64,000 bases of DNA from the NCBI GenBank assembly GCA_963749605.1, contig CAVVNN010000004.1, forward strand, positions 558,001 through 622,000, written 5' to 3'. Numbering within the stretch: position 1 is the stretch's first letter; every line of letters starts with the position of its first letter. The translations under genes were made by a program, and so were the position numbers. This DNA comes from CAVVNN01 sp963749605. Lineage in GTDB: Bacteria; Actinomycetota; Thermoleophilia; Solirubrobacterales; 70-9. Shown here piece by piece: positions 1-7,624 of this stretch. The notes below the pieces were generated by a model. The model was not told the DNA's origin, did no database searches, and was given only the letters and a program-made list of their open reading frames with translations.

Positions 1-1
1 C

Positions 2-754
2 TGGGTCGACCTGGGAACCCCTGATCTGGAGGCCGCCGCGGCGTTCTACGGAGGCCTCTTCGGCTGGAGCGTGGAGGAGGGGGAGAACTCCGAGCAGACC
101 GGCGGCTACCGGCAGGCGACGCTGCGCGGCAAGCCCGTCGCGGGCGTGATGCCGCTGATGCAGGAGGGCCAGCCTCCGGCTTGGAGCAGCTACGTCTCGG
201 TCGAGGACGCCGACGCCGTGGCGGCAAAGGTGCGCGAGGCCGGCGGCAACGTGATCGCCGAGCCGATGGACGTCCTCGACCTCGGCCGCATGGCGATCTT
301 CGCCGACCCGACCGGCGCCGTCTTCGGCATCTGGCAGCCGGGCACGTTCGCCGGCGCCGAAGTCGTCAACGAGGCCAGCGCCCTCGTCTGGAACGAGCTC
401 AACACGCGCGACACCGAGGCGGCCAGGGCTTTCTACTCCGCCGTTTTCGGCTGGGGCTTCGAGGACATGGAGATCGACGACGGCGGCACCTACACCGCGC
501 TCAAGGTCGGCGAGAACACGGTCGGGGGCATGCTCGACATGACCGGCCGCGTCCCCGACGAGGTCCCCGCCCACTGGCTCGCCTACTTCGCGGTCGACGA
601 CGCCGACGCCAGCATGGAGAAGGCGAAGGATCTCGGCGGCAGCGTCGCCTTCGGCCCGGCTGACATCGTCGCCGGGCGCATCGCGGTGGCGAGCGATCCG
701 TTCGGCGCCGTCTTCGCGGTGATCAAGCCCAAACCGATGGAAGGGGACTCCTAG
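2..754 (+). CDS. VOC (glyoxalase-like) family protein, two domains, 5' end outside window
   Basis: The frame is open from base 2, so the true start lies left of the window; the first GTG at 71 is internal to a VOC fold. Two tandem VOC/glyoxalase domains are visible. The first contains FYGGLFGW and ends near FADPTGAVFGIWQPG. The second starts with WNELNTRDTEAARAFYSAVF and ends with ASDPFGAVFAVIKP. Repeated AxxFYxxxFGW and DPxGAxF signatures are typical of small-molecule binding or dioxygenase-like VOC proteins of about 27 kDa. The substrate cannot be told. The stop codon shares the four bases CTAG (751-754) with the stop of convergent sufU. Confidence 0.9.
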   Translation, partial: WVDLGTPDLEAAAAFYGGLFGWSVEEGENSEQTGGYRQATLRGKPVAGVMPLMQEGQPPAWSSYVSVEDADAVAAKVREAGGNVIAEPMDVLDLGRMAIFADPTGAVFGIWQPGTFAGAEVVNEASALVWNELNTRDTEAARAFYSAVFGWGFEDMEIDDGGTYTALKVGENTVGGMLDMTGRVPDEVPAHWLAYFAVDDADASMEKAKDLGGSVAFGPADIVAGRIAVASDPFGAVFAVIKPKPMEGDS

Positions 755-1188
755 AGCGAGCCGAGGTCGGCGGCCGCCTCCGAGGGGTCGCCGACCTCGC
801 CCTCGTCCTCCCATTCGGCGGGCTGGCCAAGGCTGGCGCTCTTGACGACCTTCAGCCCCAGCATCGCGCACTTCATCCGCGTCGCCGAGATCTCGATCCC
901 CAACAGATCGAGGACGAACTCCTTCGGCAGCCGCAGCAACTCCTCGCGCGTTTTGCCGGCCAGCTCGTCGGTGAGCAGCGACGTCGCTGCGGTCGAGATC
1001 GCGCAGCCCTTGCCGTCGAAGGCGACCTCAGCGACACGGCCCTCTTCGTCGAGTCGGATCGTTACGTGCTGCTCGTCCCCACAGAAGGGGTTGGTGTCCT
1101 CGAATTCGAGGTCGGGCTGCGCGATCCGCCCGAAGTTGTGCGGCCGCTTGTAGTGCTCGAGGATCTGGTCTCGGTAGAGCTCGTCCAT
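751..1188 (-). CDS. sufU: SufU-type Fe-S assembly protein / sulfur acceptor
   Basis: A 145-residue SufU/IscU-like protein. It accepts persulfide sulfur from SufS during Fe-S cluster building. The three conserved cysteines are in NPFCGDE, GKGCAIS and RMKCAML, the zinc/persulfide site of SufU. The C-terminal 20 residues are acidic. It is the last gene of rrf2-sufC-sufS-sufU: its start overlaps the sufS stop by one base (TGATG), so translation is probably coupled. Length and motifs fit the family well. Confidence 0.95.
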   Translation of the reverse strand: MDELYRDQILEHYKRPHNFGRIAQPDLEFEDTNPFCGDEQHVTIRLDEEGRVAEVAFDGKGCAISTAATSLLTDELAGKTREELLRLPKEFVLDLLGIEISATRMKCAMLGLKVVKSASLGQPAEWEDEGEVGDPSEAAADLGSL

Positions 1189-2432
1189 CAGAGTCCGAAG
1201 ACCTTGCGGGCGTCGTGGAGGCCGTCGATGAGGCGGTCGATCTCCTCGGGGGTGGTGTAGACGCCGAAGCTGGCACGTGCGGTGGCGGCTACGCCGAGGC
1301 GGTCCATCAGGACCTGGGCGCAGTGGTGGCCGGCGCGGACCGCGATTCCGTGACGATCGAGGATCTCAGAGACGTCGTGAGCGTGGATGCCCTCCAGCTC
1401 GAAGGAAACCGGGCCGACCCGGTTCGCGGCGCGGGGCGGGCCGAAGATCCGCAGCCCCGGCACCTCGGCCAGCCGCTGCAGCGCGTAGTCGGCGACCGCG
1501 CGCTCGTGGTCCAGCACCGCCTCCATCCCAAGTCCGTCGAGCCAGCGCAGCGCCGCAGCCATCCCGATCGCCTGCGCGATCGCCGGCGTGCCCGCCTCGA
1601 AGCGGGCGGGCGGGTCGGCGTAGGTGGTCCCCTCGCGGGTGACCTTGCGGATCATCGAGCCGCCACCGAGGAACGGCGGCATCGCCCGCAGCAGGTCGAG
1701 GCGCGCCCAGAGCGCGCCGATCCCGGTCGGCCCGTAGAGCTTGTGTCCGGTCGTCGCGTAGAAGTCGACGTCGAGCGCTGCTACGTCGAGCGGCAGCTTC
1801 GGCGCCGCCTGGGCGCCGTCGGCGAGCACCAGGGCGCCGGCCTCGTGCGCCAGCCGCGCGATCTCGGCGACGGGGTTCTCCGTCCCCAGCGCGTTGGAGA
1901 CGTGGGTGACGGCGACGAGCTTGGGCCCGCTCTCGAGCAGCGCCGCGAAGGCGTCCATGTCGAGCAGGCCCTCGTCGTCGACCGGCGTCCAGTCGATCTC
2001 GGCCCCGACCCGCTCGGCCAGCTGCTGCCAGGGCACGATGTTGGAGTGGTGCTCCATCTCGGTGAGGACGATGCGGTCGCCCTCGCCGACGTTGGCGTCG
2101 CCCCAGGCCCGCGCGACCAGGTTGATCGCCTCGGTCGCATTGCGGACGAAGATCACCTCGCGGCGGTCGGCGGCGCCGAGGTGGTCGGCAACCGTCGCCC
2201 GTGCGCCCTCGTAGGCGGCCGTCGCCTCCGCCGAGAGCGTGTGGGAGCCACGGTGGACGTTGGAGTGGTGGCGCCGCTCGTAGCGGTCGACCGCCTGGAT
2301 CGAGGCCAGCACCCGCTGGGCGCTGGCGCCGCTGTCGAGGTAGGCGACCGGCCGCCCGTGCACCTCGCGCTCCAGCGCCGGGAACGCCGCCCGGACCTTC
2401 TCGATCGGGAACGCCTGGGCGGAGACGGTCAC
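1188..2432 (-). CDS. sufS: Cysteine desulfurase SufS
   Basis: A 414-residue PLP-dependent group II cysteine desulfurase that takes sulfur from L-cysteine for Fe-S assembly. Visible features are the N-terminal YLDSGASAQ segment, the PLP-lysine region TGHKLYGPTGIG, and the catalytic cysteine loop RAGHHCAQ near residue 370. The GTG start overlaps the sufC stop as GTGA, and the gene abuts sufU, the usual acceptor of SufS sulfur. The only likely alternative, a selenocysteine lyase, is argued against by the suf context. Confidence 0.96.
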   Translation of the reverse strand: MTVSAQAFPIEKVRAAFPALEREVHGRPVAYLDSGASAQRVLASIQAVDRYERRHHSNVHRGSHTLSAEATAAYEGARATVADHLGAADRREVIFVRNATEAINLVARAWGDANVGEGDRIVLTEMEHHSNIVPWQQLAERVGAEIDWTPVDDEGLLDMDAFAALLESGPKLVAVTHVSNALGTENPVAEIARLAHEAGALVLADGAQAAPKLPLDVAALDVDFYATTGHKLYGPTGIGALWARLDLLRAMPPFLGGGSMIRKVTREGTTYADPPARFEAGTPAIAQAIGMAAALRWLDGLGMEAVLDHERAVADYALQRLAEVPGLRIFGPPRAANRVGPVSFELEGIHAHDVSEILDRHGIAVRAGHHCAQVLMDRLGVAATARASFGVYTTPEEIDRLIDGLHDARKVFGL

Positions 2433-3199
2433 GGGCTTGCGGCCACCTCCTCGCGGATCCAGCCGTAGCCCTTCTCCTCGAGCAGGGAGACCAGCTCCGG
2501 GCCGCCCTCCTTGACGATCCGCCCCTCGAACATGACGTGGACGAAGTCGGGCTTCACCATGTGCAGGATCCGCTGGTAGTGGGTGATGATCAGCACGCCC
2601 ATATCGGGGCCGGCGAACTTGTTGACCCCATCGGCGACCGTGCGCAGGGCGTCGATGTCGAGTCCCGAGTCGGTCTCGTCGAGGATCGCGATCTCGGGCC
2701 GAAGCAGCGCCAGCTGCAGCAGCTCCATCCGCTTCTTCTCCCCGCCGGAGAAGCCGTCGTTGAGATAGCGGCTGGAGAAGTCTTTCGGAATATTGGCCAG
2801 CGCCATCGCCTCCTGGGCGAGCTTGGCGAAGTCTTTGATCTTGATCGTCTCTTCGCCCCGCGCCTCGCGGCGGGCGTTGATGATCATCCGCAGGTACTTG
2901 CTGACCGAGACGCCGGGGATCGCCACCGGGTACTGGAAGGCCATGAAGAGGCCGGCCTGAGAGCGCACGTCGGGGTCGGCCTCGGTGATGTCGGTGCCCT
3001 TGAAGACGATCGTGCCCTCGGTCACCTCCAGCGCCGGGTGGCCCATGATCGCGTTGGCCAGGGTCGACTTGCCCGACCCGTTCGGCCCCATCAGAGCATG
3101 GACCTTGCCCTTCTCGACATCGAGGTCGAGGCCGCGGAGGATCTCCTTGTCCTCGGCGCTCACGTGCAGGTTGCGAATCTCCAGCTCAGCCAATTTCAC
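2429..3199 (-). CDS. sufC: SufC, Fe-S cluster assembly ATPase
   Basis: A 256-residue ABC-type ATPase normally working in the SufBCD scaffold. Walker A is GPNGSGKST, the signature is FSGGEKKRME, and Walker B leads into DETDSGLDID, the SufC form. Start is GTG at 3199, with a GGACGGA ribosome site just upstream. The unusual point is context: sufB and sufD, normally adjacent, are absent both here and elsewhere in the window, so its partners must be encoded at another locus. It probably shares a transcript with the Rrf2 gene 32 bases upstream. Confidence 0.95.
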   Translation of the reverse strand: MKLAELEIRNLHVSAEDKEILRGLDLDVEKGKVHALMGPNGSGKSTLANAIMGHPALEVTEGTIVFKGTDITEADPDVRSQAGLFMAFQYPVAIPGVSVSKYLRMIINARREARGEETIKIKDFAKLAQEAMALANIPKDFSSRYLNDGFSGGEKKRMELLQLALLRPEIAILDETDSGLDIDALRTVADGVNKFAGPDMGVLIITHYQRILHMVKPDFVHVMFEGRIVKEGGPELVSLLEEKGYGWIREEVAASP

Positions 3200-3231
3200 T
3201 CCGTCCGTTCTGTTTTCGGTTCAGCTTCAGG

Positions 3232-3705
3232 TCAGGCGGCGCTGCCGACGGCCGCGGCCTCGCGGCGTCCCTCGGGGCTGGAGAACTCCACCAGCTCGGC
3301 CAGCGTCGTGCCCGCCAGGGCCTTGGTCACGCCGCCCTGGACGCGAGTCCACAGCAGCTTCGTCGAGCAGGCGTGGTCGCCGTCGCTCTCGTGCGAGCAC
3401 AGCACCTTGCCTTCGGGCGTCTCGTGGAAGCACTCCATTGGGGAGATCTGGCCTTCCAGCGCCTCGACCACCGCGTCCATCGTGATCTCCTCGGCCGGCT
3501 TGGCCAGGCAATAGCCCCCATGGGCTCCGCGGGTGGAGGTGACCAGCCCCGCCTTGCGCAGCCTCGCGACCAGGTGCTCGAGGTAGGAGAGCGGCAGCCT
3601 CTCCGCTTCGGCGACCGCGCTGAGCGAGACAGGGCCGGAGCTGGGCTGGCGTCCCAGCTCGACCATCAGGCGCACGCCGTACTCGGCTTTGGTCGAGAAG
3701 AGCAT
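3232..3705 (-). CDS. Rrf2-family transcriptional regulator (IscR/SufR-like)
   Basis: A 157-residue winged-helix regulator heading the suf operon. The N-terminal helix-turn-helix region (LSAVAEAERLPLSYLEHLV) and the wing STRGAHGGYCLAKP are typical of Rrf2. Three cysteines at about positions 92, 103 and 113 could bind an Fe-S cluster; their spacing (10 and 9 intervening residues) is wider than the 5-and-5 spacing of IscR and NsrR. By analogy it likely senses Fe-S status and controls suf. A -10-like TAGGAT ends 7 bases before the ATG, so the mRNA is probably leaderless. It might also act on the sulfur genes to its right, but only proximity supports this. Confidence 0.9.
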   Translation of the reverse strand: MLFSTKAEYGVRLMVELGRQPSSGPVSLSAVAEAERLPLSYLEHLVARLRKAGLVTSTRGAHGGYCLAKPAEEITMDAVVEALEGQISPMECFHETPEGKVLCSHESDGDHACSTKLLWTRVQGGVTKALAGTTLAELVEFSSPEGRREAAAVGSAA

Positions 3706-3712
3706 CGCCTAA

Positions 3713-3718
3713 ATCCTA
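3713..3718 (-). promoter_or_regulatory. Predicted -10 element of the rrf2-suf operon
   Basis: Read on the reverse strand, TAGGAT is followed by 7 bases (TTAGGCG) and then the ATG of the Rrf2 gene. Transcription would start at or next to the A of the ATG, giving a leaderless mRNA. No clear -35 is seen. The next upstream bases contain ACTCTTTCAGTA, which loosely resembles the ACTTTTTGAAGTA found before moeZ. Confidence 0.5.
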
Positions 3719-3796
3719 CTGAAAGAGTCGGTTATCTGAGCCCGGGCTCCGGCTGCTGCATAATCAGAGAGGCAAGCGACGAAGGGTTACCGCACG

Positions 3797-4654
3797 ATGA
3801 CCACCACCAAGCAGTCGACATTCGGAGCCACCCTCCGCACAACGATCCTGCTGGCGTCCCTCTCCGGCCTGCTGGTCGTGATCGGCGCCCTGATCGGCGG
3901 TCCAAGCACGGCGGCGCTCTTCCTCGGGTTCGCCCTGCTGCTCAACCTCGGCTCCTATTTCTTCAGCGACAAACTGGCGCTGGGGATGAGCCGCGCCCAG
4001 CCGATCGAGGAATCCGAAGCCCCCCGGCTCTACCAGATCGTGCGCGAACTGACGACGCGCGCCAACCTGCCGATGCCACGCCTGTACATGATCCCCCAGG
4101 ACCAGCCGAACGCCTTCGCGACCGGTCGCAACCCTAAGCACTCCGCGGTCGCGGTCACCCGCGGGATCACCAAGCTGCTCTCCGAGGACGAGCTTCGCGG
4201 CGTGCTCGCGCACGAGCTCACGCACGTAAGGAACCGCGACATCCTGATCCAGTCGGTGGCCGCGGCGATTGGCGCCGCGATCACCTACCTGGCCTACATG
4301 CTGCTCTGGTTCGGCGACGAAGACAACTCGCCGCTGGGGCTGGTCGCCTCGCTGGCGATGGTCCTGCTGGCGCCGATCGCGGCGAGCATCATCCAGCTCG
4401 CGATCTCCCGCCAGCGCGAGTACGCGGCGGACGCCGGCGGGGCGGAAATCTGCGGCAACCCGGAGTCGCTGGCGAGTGCCCTGTTGCGGTTGGAGCAGGG
4501 TGCACAGGACATGCCGATGCAGGTCAACCAGGCGGCCGAGCCGCTCTACATCGTCAAGCCCTTCTCCAGCAAGGGAATCGCCGGCCTCTTCTCGACTCAC
4601 CCGCCGATCGAGGAGCGGGTCAAGCGCCTCCGTCAAATGCGCCCTTCCCTTTAG
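3797..4654 (+). CDS. htpX: HtpX-like membrane zinc metalloprotease (M48)
   Basis: A 285-residue integral membrane protease for quality control of membrane proteins. There are two N-terminal membrane segments (about residues 15-55), the zinc site HELTH at 139-143, two further hydrophobic segments at about 155-205, and the third-ligand glutamate in REYAADAGGAE. The C-terminal THPPIEERVKRL motif is conserved in HtpX. A CATAAT -10 candidate lies at 3759-3764, about 30 bases before the ATG, and GAAGGG provides a modest ribosome site. The gene stands alone. Confidence 0.95.
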   Translation: MTTTKQSTFGATLRTTILLASLSGLLVVIGALIGGPSTAALFLGFALLLNLGSYFFSDKLALGMSRAQPIEESEAPRLYQIVRELTTRANLPMPRLYMIPQDQPNAFATGRNPKHSAVAVTRGITKLLSEDELRGVLAHELTHVRNRDILIQSVAAAIGAAITYLAYMLLWFGDEDNSPLGLVASLAMVLLAPIAASIIQLAISRQREYAADAGGAEICGNPESLASALLRLEQGAQDMPMQVNQAAEPLYIVKPFSSKGIAGLFSTHPPIEERVKRLRQMRPSL

Positions 4655-4676
4655 ACGCCGGGCGCTCTTCAGCCTC

Positions 4677-4693
4677 GCTATACTTTTTGAAGT
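4677..4693 (+). promoter_or_regulatory. 17-bp promoter/operator element, copy 1 (before moeZ)
   Basis: GCTATACTTTTTGAAGT contains a good -10 hexamer (TATACT, 4679-4684) and an inverted repeat ACTT-TTTG-AAGT covering the expected transcription start. An identical 17-mer lies before cysM (6228-6244). No -35 is recognisable, suggesting an activator, an alternative sigma factor or an extended contact. Here it would give a leader of about 30 bases with the ribosome site AGGAG before moeZ. Confidence 0.65.
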
Positions 4694-4720
4694 AAAGCCG
4701 ATCGGGATTTAGGAGATTCG

Positions 4721-5881
4721 ATGGCGACCAGCGTGGGAACCCATACGCCGATCGAGGAGATCGAGCCGTTCGAGGCCGCGGAGGAGCTCGAGGGCGGCGA
4801 TGTCGTCCTGATCGACACCCGCGAGCCGCACGAGTACCAGGAGGCCCACCTCGAGGGGGGCAAGCTGGTGCCGCCGGGGCTGCTGGCGGATGAAATCGCC
4901 TCGGCCGCGCCCGACAGGTCGGCCCGCACCATCCTCTACTGCCGCTCCGGCAGCCGCTCCGCGATCGCCGCGGCGCAGATGGAAGCGCTCGGCTACGAGG
5001 ACGTCGCCTCGATGGCGGGCGGCATCCTCGCCTGGCAGGAGCAGGGGTTGCCGGTGGTCGCGGCCGCCGGCCTGACGCCGGAGCAGCGCGAGCGCTACTC
5101 GCGCCATACGCTGCTTCCCGAGGTCGGCGTCGACGGCCAGCTGAAGCTGCTGAACGCGAAGGTTCTCCTGCTCGGCGCCGGTGGGCTCGGCGCTCCCACC
5201 GCTCTCTACCTCGCCGCCGCCGGGATCGGCACCCTCGGCCTCGTCGACGACGACGTCGTCGACGCCTCCAACCTGCAGCGCCAGGTGATCCACAACACCG
5301 AGCGGGTCGGCAGGCCGAAGACCGAATCGGCCCGTCTCACGGTCGAAGCGCTCAACCCCGACGTGAACGTGGTCGAGCACAACCTGCGCCTCGACGCCTC
5401 CAACATCCTCGGCATCCTCGAGGACTACGACGTGATCGTCGACGGCGCCGACAACTTCCCCACCCGCTACCTGCTCAACGACGCCTCGGTGCGACTGCGC
5501 AAGCCGGTCGTCTCGGCCTCGATCCTCAGCTTCGACGGGCAGATCTCGACCTTCGTCCCCTTCGAGGGGCCCTGCTACCGCTGCCTCTACCCGACGCCGC
5601 CCCCGGCCGAGCTGGCGCCGAGCTGCTCCGCCAACGGCGTGCTCGGCGTGATGGCCGGGACGATGGGGACGCTGCAGGCCAACGAGGTGATCAAGCTGGT
5701 GCTCGGCGTCGGCGAGCCGCTGGTCGGCCGCCTGCTTCTGTACGAGGCGCTCAGCACTCGCTTCACCGAGCTGAAGGTCCGCCGCGACCCCGGGTGCCCG
5801 ATCTGCGGCGAGAACGCGCCGGAGATCCTGAAGTCCGAGATGGGCAAGTTCCCGGACTACGAGTCGTTCTGCGCCGGCTAG
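4721..5881 (+). CDS. moeZ: MoeZ-type adenylyltransferase/sulfurtransferase with N-terminal rhodanese domain
   Basis: A 386-residue fusion. The rhodanese domain (about 10-95) has the active-site loop CRSGSR with Cys74. The ThiF/MoeB E1-like domain (about 100-386) has the nucleotide loop GAGGLGAP and the zinc pairs CYRC and CPIC. Such proteins adenylate the C-terminal glycine of a ubiquitin-like carrier and convert it to thiocarboxylate. The next gene is that kind of carrier, so CysO is the obvious partner, though it may also serve MoaD. Domain order is unusual: in M. tuberculosis MoeZ and eukaryotic MOCS3 the rhodanese domain is C-terminal. The ATG has a good AGGAG site. Confidence 0.9.
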   Translation: MATSVGTHTPIEEIEPFEAAEELEGGDVVLIDTREPHEYQEAHLEGGKLVPPGLLADEIASAAPDRSARTILYCRSGSRSAIAAAQMEALGYEDVASMAGGILAWQEQGLPVVAAAGLTPEQRERYSRHTLLPEVGVDGQLKLLNAKVLLLGAGGLGAPTALYLAAAGIGTLGLVDDDVVDASNLQRQVIHNTERVGRPKTESARLTVEALNPDVNVVEHNLRLDASNILGILEDYDVIVDGADNFPTRYLLNDASVRLRKPVVSASILSFDGQISTFVPFEGPCYRCLYPTPPPAELAPSCSANGVLGVMAGTMGTLQANEVIKLVLGVGEPLVGRLLLYEALSTRFTELKVRRDPGCPICGENAPEILKSEMGKFPDYESFCAG

Positions 5882-5900
5882 CCGGTAGGTTTCCGTCCCG

Positions 5901-6179
5901 ATGGCAACCGTCCGCATTCCCCCGGTCCTGCGCGCGCAGACGGGCGGCCAGCCCGAGGTCGAGGCCGGCGGCTCCACCGTCGGCGAGGTCCTGCGCTCGC
6001 TGACCGCCGAGCACCCCGAGACCGAGAGCCAGCTCTTCGGCGACGACGGCGACCTCAACCGCTACGTCAACGTCTATCTCAACGACGAGGACGTGCGCGT
6101 GCTCGAGGGTCTCGACACGGCGGTCTCCGACGGGGACACCGTGGTGATCCTCCCCGCGATGGCCGGCGGGGCGCGTTAG
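5901..6179 (+). CDS. cysO: CysO-like ubiquitin-fold sulfur carrier
   Basis: A 92-residue MoaD/ThiS-fold protein, 19 bases downstream of moeZ. The Phe/Leu-rich beta-grasp pattern and the terminal DTVVILPAMAGG match the CysO/MoaD class. The chain does not end at the Gly-Gly but continues with Ala-Arg, so the functional diglycine would have to be exposed by proteolysis. The Mec-type JAMM protease encoded 1 kb downstream is a natural candidate. With moeZ, cysM and mec it forms a complete protein-bound-sulfide route to cysteine, as known for mycobacterial CysO. MoaD for molybdopterin is the main alternative. Confidence 0.85.
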   Translation: MATVRIPPVLRAQTGGQPEVEAGGSTVGEVLRSLTAEHPETESQLFGDDGDLNRYVNVYLNDEDVRVLEGLDTAVSDGDTVVILPAMAGGAR

Positions 6180-6195
6180 CCGGGCTATGCCCGAC

Positions 6196-6220
6196 AAAGG
6201 CGCCCCGGCGCCCTTTGCTT
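6196..6220 (+). terminator. Rho-independent terminator-like hairpin between cysO and cysM
   Basis: AAAGGCGC pairs with GCGCCCTTT (one bulged C) around a short C/G loop, followed by GCTTTT. It would end the moeZ-cysO transcript immediately before the second copy of the 17-bp promoter element, separating cysM into its own unit. Confidence 0.7.
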
Positions 6221-6227
6221 TTCCATG

Positions 6228-6244
6228 GCTATACTTTTTGAAGT
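6228..6244 (+). promoter_or_regulatory. 17-bp promoter/operator element, copy 2 (before cysM)
   Basis: Identical to the element before moeZ. TATACT occupies 6230-6235 and a GTG codon follows after exactly 7 bases, so the transcript would be leaderless. An ATG at 6225 in the cysM frame lies inside this element, upstream of the predicted transcription start, and is therefore probably not the real start codon. Confidence 0.65.
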
Positions 6245-7205
6245 GACGGGAGAGTTGCTCAACCGGCCCTGTGGGGGGCGCTTCGGCAACATCGTCGAGT
6301 CGATCGGCAACACGCCGCTGGTCGAGCTGCCTCGCCTCTCTCCCAAGCCCGAGGTTCGCATCTACGCCAAGCTCGAGGGTCGCAACCCGACCGGCTCGGT
6401 CAAGGACCGCGTCGCCAAGTCGATGATCGAGTCGGCTGAGGCCGACGGCCTGATCCAACCCGGCCAGACGATCCTCGAGCCGACCTCCGGCAACACCGGC
6501 ATCTCGCTGGCGATGATCTGCCGCCGCAAGGGCTATCCGCTGAAGGTCGTGATGCCCGACAACGTCACCAAAGAGCGCACCCAGCTGCTGGAGATGTACG
6601 GGGCGGAGATCGTCTACTCCGAGGGCGCCAAGGGGTCCAACGGCGCGGTCGCGGTGGCGCTCGAGATGGCCAAGGACTCGCGCTATTACATGCCCTACCA
6701 GTACGGCAACGAGGCCAATCCGCGCGCTCACTACGAGGGGACCGCCGTGGAGATCCTCGAAGAGCTCGACGAGGTGGCGGCGTTCGTCGGCGGCCTCGGA
6801 ACCGGCGGCACGCTGATGGGCAACGGGCGGCGCCTCAAGGAGGCGAATCCCGCGACCCTGATCGTCGCCGCCGAGCCGATGCAGGGGGAGATGGTGCACG
6901 GCCTGCGCTCGCTCGAGGACGGCTTCATCCCGCCGATCATCGACCTCTCGATCCTCGATCGCAAGATCATGGTCTCCAACCGCGACGCGATCGTCTGGAC
7001 GAGGAAGCTGCTCGACGAGGAGGGAGTCTTCGCCGGCGTCTCCTCGGGGGCGATCGCCCGCATCGCGGTGCGGATCGGCGAAGAGCTCGATGGCGGCAAC
7101 GTCGTCTTCCTGATCCCCGACGACGGCTGGAAGTACCTCTCCTCCGGCGTCTACACGAAACCGATCGACGAGATCGAGAACCTCGATTCGACTGTTTGGT
7201 GGTAG
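6243..7205 (+). CDS. cysM: Cysteine synthase CysM (CysO-dependent type)
   Basis: A PLP enzyme of about 320 residues. FGNIVESIGNTPLVEL opens the fold, the PLP lysine is in TGSVKDR, and the phosphate/substrate loops TSGNTGIS and GLGTGGTLMG are present. The C-terminal stretch ending DGWKYLSSGVY resembles mycobacterial CysM, which uses O-phosphoserine and CysO thiocarboxylate. The neighbours moeZ, cysO and mec support that reading over ordinary O-acetylserine sulfhydrylase. The start is set at GTG 6243 because the in-frame ATG 6225 sits within the promoter element; homology begins only about 13 residues later, so this choice costs nothing. Confidence 0.88.
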   Translation: MTGELLNRPCGGRFGNIVESIGNTPLVELPRLSPKPEVRIYAKLEGRNPTGSVKDRVAKSMIESAEADGLIQPGQTILEPTSGNTGISLAMICRRKGYPLKVVMPDNVTKERTQLLEMYGAEIVYSEGAKGSNGAVAVALEMAKDSRYYMPYQYGNEANPRAHYEGTAVEILEELDEVAAFVGGLGTGGTLMGNGRRLKEANPATLIVAAEPMQGEMVHGLRSLEDGFIPPIIDLSILDRKIMVSNRDAIVWTRKLLDEEGVFAGVSSGAIARIAVRIGEELDGGNVVFLIPDDGWKYLSSGVYTKPIDEIENLDSTVWW

Positions 7206-7225
7206 GCGCGAGCCTCACGCGGCCG

Positions 7226-7624
7226 ATGCGCATCTCCCAAGGCCTGATCGACGAGATGGTCGCCCATGCGCGCGACGAGTTGCCCAACGAGTGCTGCGGG
7301 ATGGTCGGTGGCAAGGGCGGCGAGGCAAGCGTCGTCATCCGCGTTGCCAATGCGGCGGCAAGCCCGCTGCGCTACGAGATGGACCCGCAGGGGCAGTACG
7401 ACGCGCTGAAAGCGATCGAAGACGACGGTGGCGAGCTGCTGGCGATCTACCACTCCCACACCAAGAGCGCCGCCTATCCGTCCCAGACCGACGTCAACCA
7501 GGCCGTCGCCTGGCCCGAACAGGTCTACCTGATCGTCTCGCTGGCCGACGAAGACGCACCGGACGTAAAGGGGTACCTTCTCAAGGATCTGAGGATCGCC
7601 GATGCCGAGCTCGAAATCTCCTAG
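7226..7624 (+). CDS. mec: Mec-type JAMM (M67) metalloprotease
   Basis: A 132-residue JAMM/Mov34 zinc peptidase. The catalytic glutamate is in LPNECCGM and the zinc motif is HSHTKSAAYPSQTD (HxH-x7-S-xx-D pattern). In the CysO pathway Mec releases free cysteine from CysO-Cys; here it might also trim the Ala-Arg tail of the CysO-like carrier. The ATG at 7226, 20 bases after the cysM stop, is preferred over a TTG at 7196 that overlaps cysM. Confidence 0.9.
   Translation: MRISQGLIDEMVAHARDELPNECCGMVGGKGGEASVVIRVANAAASPLRYEMDPQGQYDALKAIEDDGGELLAIYHSHTKSAAYPSQTDVNQAVAWPEQVYLIVSLADEDAPDVKGYLLKDLRIADAELEIS

Noticed and set aside
6225..6242. ATG 6225 as the cysM start
   Set aside because: It lies inside the repeated 17-bp promoter element, upstream of the predicted transcription start; family similarity begins well after GTG 6243.
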